A stretch of 12,247 nucleotides of DNA from an uncultured Eubacteriales bacterium (GTDB lineage Bacteria; Bacillota; Clostridia; Oscillospirales; Oscillospiraceae): NCBI GenBank assembly GCA_902496595.1, contig CABVBV010000057.1, positions 1-12,247 of the forward strand, given 5' to 3'. Shown piece after piece: positions 10,929-12,247 of this stretch (positions are counted from its first letter, which is position 1; each line of letters opens with the position of its first letter). The translations under genes and the position numbers were made by a program. The notes below the pieces were generated by a model, which ran no database searches, was not told the origin of the DNA, and worked only from the letters and a program-made list of their open reading frames with translations.

Positions 10929-12247
10929 TTATCCAAACACTCTGCCGTAGTAGTTGTTATAGACGATAGTCTTAGAGTATGCGTACATCTGCCTGATCTC
11001 GTCCACCATGCTCTGAACATAGCCCTCGGGCGGCTCCGGCGCACCCTCCGCCGGGGTGAACTCCCCGGTCGAGGCGTTGTAGCGCCCGTAGTCCGAGATG
11101 AAACTGTAGTTCCTGAAGGCCGCGAAGTCCTGGCCCTCCCACAGTATGTCCCTGCCCATCATGAGCCTTGAGTCGAACTCCACTCCGAAGAGATTCAGCA
11201 GCGTCGGCAGGATGTCGCTGCTCTCGCAGTACTTGTCCACGTACACCGGCTCGGCCATCTCCGAGCACCAGAGTATGAGCGTCGAGTGCTCGAGGTCGAA
11301 GGCCGGGTCGAGGTCGCAGCCCGCGATGGACTCTATGTCCTCCTCGTCCAGCCCGTAGGGGTAGTGGTCGGCGGAGATGACGATGACCGTGTCGTCCAGT
11401 ATGCCCGCCTCGTCGAGAGCGTTGATCAGATATTCAACGGCGAGGTCGAAGTCCATCTGGCAGGCGATGTACGCCTGGGCGGGCCTGGTGTAGTCCGTCA
11501 GATCCTGCACCTCGTCCTTATAACGGCTGCAGATGTCGTGCCCGCCGCCGAAGACGTAGTCCATGTGCCCGCTGATGGACATGATGTAGATATTGAACGG
11601 CTCCCTCCCGATATAGTCGTCCACCGTATTTCGGACAAGATCGAGATCCGAGGTCGGCAGCAGCCAGGGCTCGTCCAGGTCTATGCCCCTGGTATTTGCC
11701 TTGAACTCGTAGCCCAGATTCGGAAGAGTTTCGTTACGGCTGTAATAGGTATATTGCCCGCCGTGGTAAGCGATGGAGGTGTAGCCCAGGGGGTTTAAGA
11801 CGTTCCCCATGCCGTAGGGCATATAGCTCGAGGCGGAGGCGAGCATATACTGCTTGGAGCTGTTCTGCATGAGGCCCGTCAGCGTGATGAACTCCCCTCC
11901 GGTGGTCGAGGCAGCGGTCACGGGACAGTAGAAGTTCTCGAACACGAAGCCCGAGTGGGCGAGCTTGTACAATGTGGGAGTGTGTGTCTCGTCCAGCGCC
12001 CATGTGGAAAACGACTCAGCGCAGATCCAGATGAGGTTCTTGCCCTTGAACATACCGGTGTACTCGTTCGTCATGCTGGGCTCGGAGTCCCTTACGAACT
12101 CGTGAACCTTTATGATGTCCTGGTTCCATTCGTTCGCGATGAGCGAATCGAAGTCTATGTCCAGCACCTGCGGCTCCGGAGTGAAGACCTCCGGGGTGGG
12201 GGTGGGTACGGGAGTGGGAGTGGGCACCGGAGTCGGGGTGGGCTCCG
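10929..12247 (-). CDS. LTA synthase/sulfatase-family membrane protein, extracellular domain, 5' end outside the window
   Basis: The visible part, more than 430 residues, is an alkaline-phosphatase-superfamily domain like that of lipoteichoic acid synthase LtaS, which transfers glycerol-phosphate outside the cell. Counting from the GTG codon at 12227: NLIWICAESF (64-73, metal-binding Glu71), STTGGEF (107-113, candidate nucleophile Thr108 or Thr109) and SADHYPYG (285-292, Asp287 and His288). A Pro-Thr repeat linker precedes the domain (residues 1-19) and continues in frame to the window edge. The true start, and presumably the membrane segments, are therefore further right. The stop at 10929-10931 lies 16 bases before folE, suggesting co-transcription. 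Whether it makes LTA, modifies another polymer or is a hydrolase cannot be decided. Confidence 0.85.
   Translation of the reverse strand, partial: EPTPTPVPTPTPVPTPTPEVFTPEPQVLDIDFDSLIANEWNQDIIKVHEFVRDSEPSMTNEYTGMFKGKNLIWICAESFSTWALDETHTPTLYKLAHSGFVFENFYCPVTAASTTGGEFITLTGLMQNSSKQYMLASASSYMPYGMGNVLNPLGYTSIAYHGGQYTYYSRNETLPNLGYEFKANTRGIDLDEPWLLPTSDLDLVRNTVDDYIGREPFNIYIMSISGHMDYVFGGGHDICSRYKDEVQDLTDYTRPAQAYIACQMDFDLAVEYLINALDEAGILDDTVIVISADHYPYGLDEEDIESIAGCDLDPAFDLEHSTLILWCSEMAEPVYVDKYCESSDILPTLLNLFGVEFDSRLMMGRDILWEGQDFAAFRNYSFISDYGRYNASTGEFTPAEGAPEPPEGYVQSMVDEIRQMYAYSKTIVYNNYYGRVFG

Overview
The window reads as the chromosome of a GC-rich, endospore-forming member of the Clostridia (Bacillota). 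The main reason is an intact spoIIAA-spoIIAB-sigF operon, the forespore sigma-factor switch found only in spore formers. Purine-rich Shine-Dalgarno sites and sigma-A promoters agree with this. I cannot name a genus. No tRNA, rRNA, CRISPR array, transposase or phage module is visible. About eleven complete genes and one gene cut by the right edge fill almost everything except the first 249 bases.

Left part, plus strand. A 249-base AT-rich region carries several ATCG-type inverted repeats, a perfect Spo0A-box core and a -10-like element. It is followed by spoIIAA (anti-anti-sigma), spoIIAB (anti-sigma kinase) and sigF, packed with overlaps. After a hairpin comes a clear sigma-A promoter, a possible leader structure, rpmE (ribosomal protein L31, zinc-binding type) and its terminator. 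hflX (ribosome-associated GTPase) follows, with its own extended -10 promoter, and ends at a very strong hairpin shared with the opposite strand.

Middle part, minus strand. A small nitroreductase-like flavoprotein has its own promoter. Next to it is a four-gene operon, transcribed right to left: a short GntR-family repressor, a polytopic DUF5808-type membrane protein, an ABC ATPase and a large two-half ABC-2 type permease. The operon has a textbook promoter with a perfect inverted repeat over the -10, which suggests autoregulation by the GntR protein. It is probably an inducible export or stress transporter; its substrate cannot be read from the sequence. Back-to-back with this promoter is a second one driving a small plus-strand gene. 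That gene encodes an orphan S24 (LexA/CI peptidase-like) domain without DNA-binding domain or catalytic serine, and is the least explained gene here.

Right part, minus strand. A folate operon runs folE, folP, then a folB-folK fusion, with overlapping or nearly touching genes. It covers GTP to dihydroneopterin triphosphate, then dihydroneopterin to dihydropteroate, but lacks the dephosphorylation step. Just upstream of folE, and probably co-transcribed, is the extracellular domain of an LTA-synthase/sulfatase-family protein behind a Pro-Thr linker; its N-terminus lies beyond the window.

Most genes are ordinary housekeeping or sporulation genes. The items most worth a second look are the orphan degenerate S24 protein with its divergent promoter pair, the uncharacterised GntR/DUF5808/ABC cassette, and the unusual control region ahead of the sigF operon.
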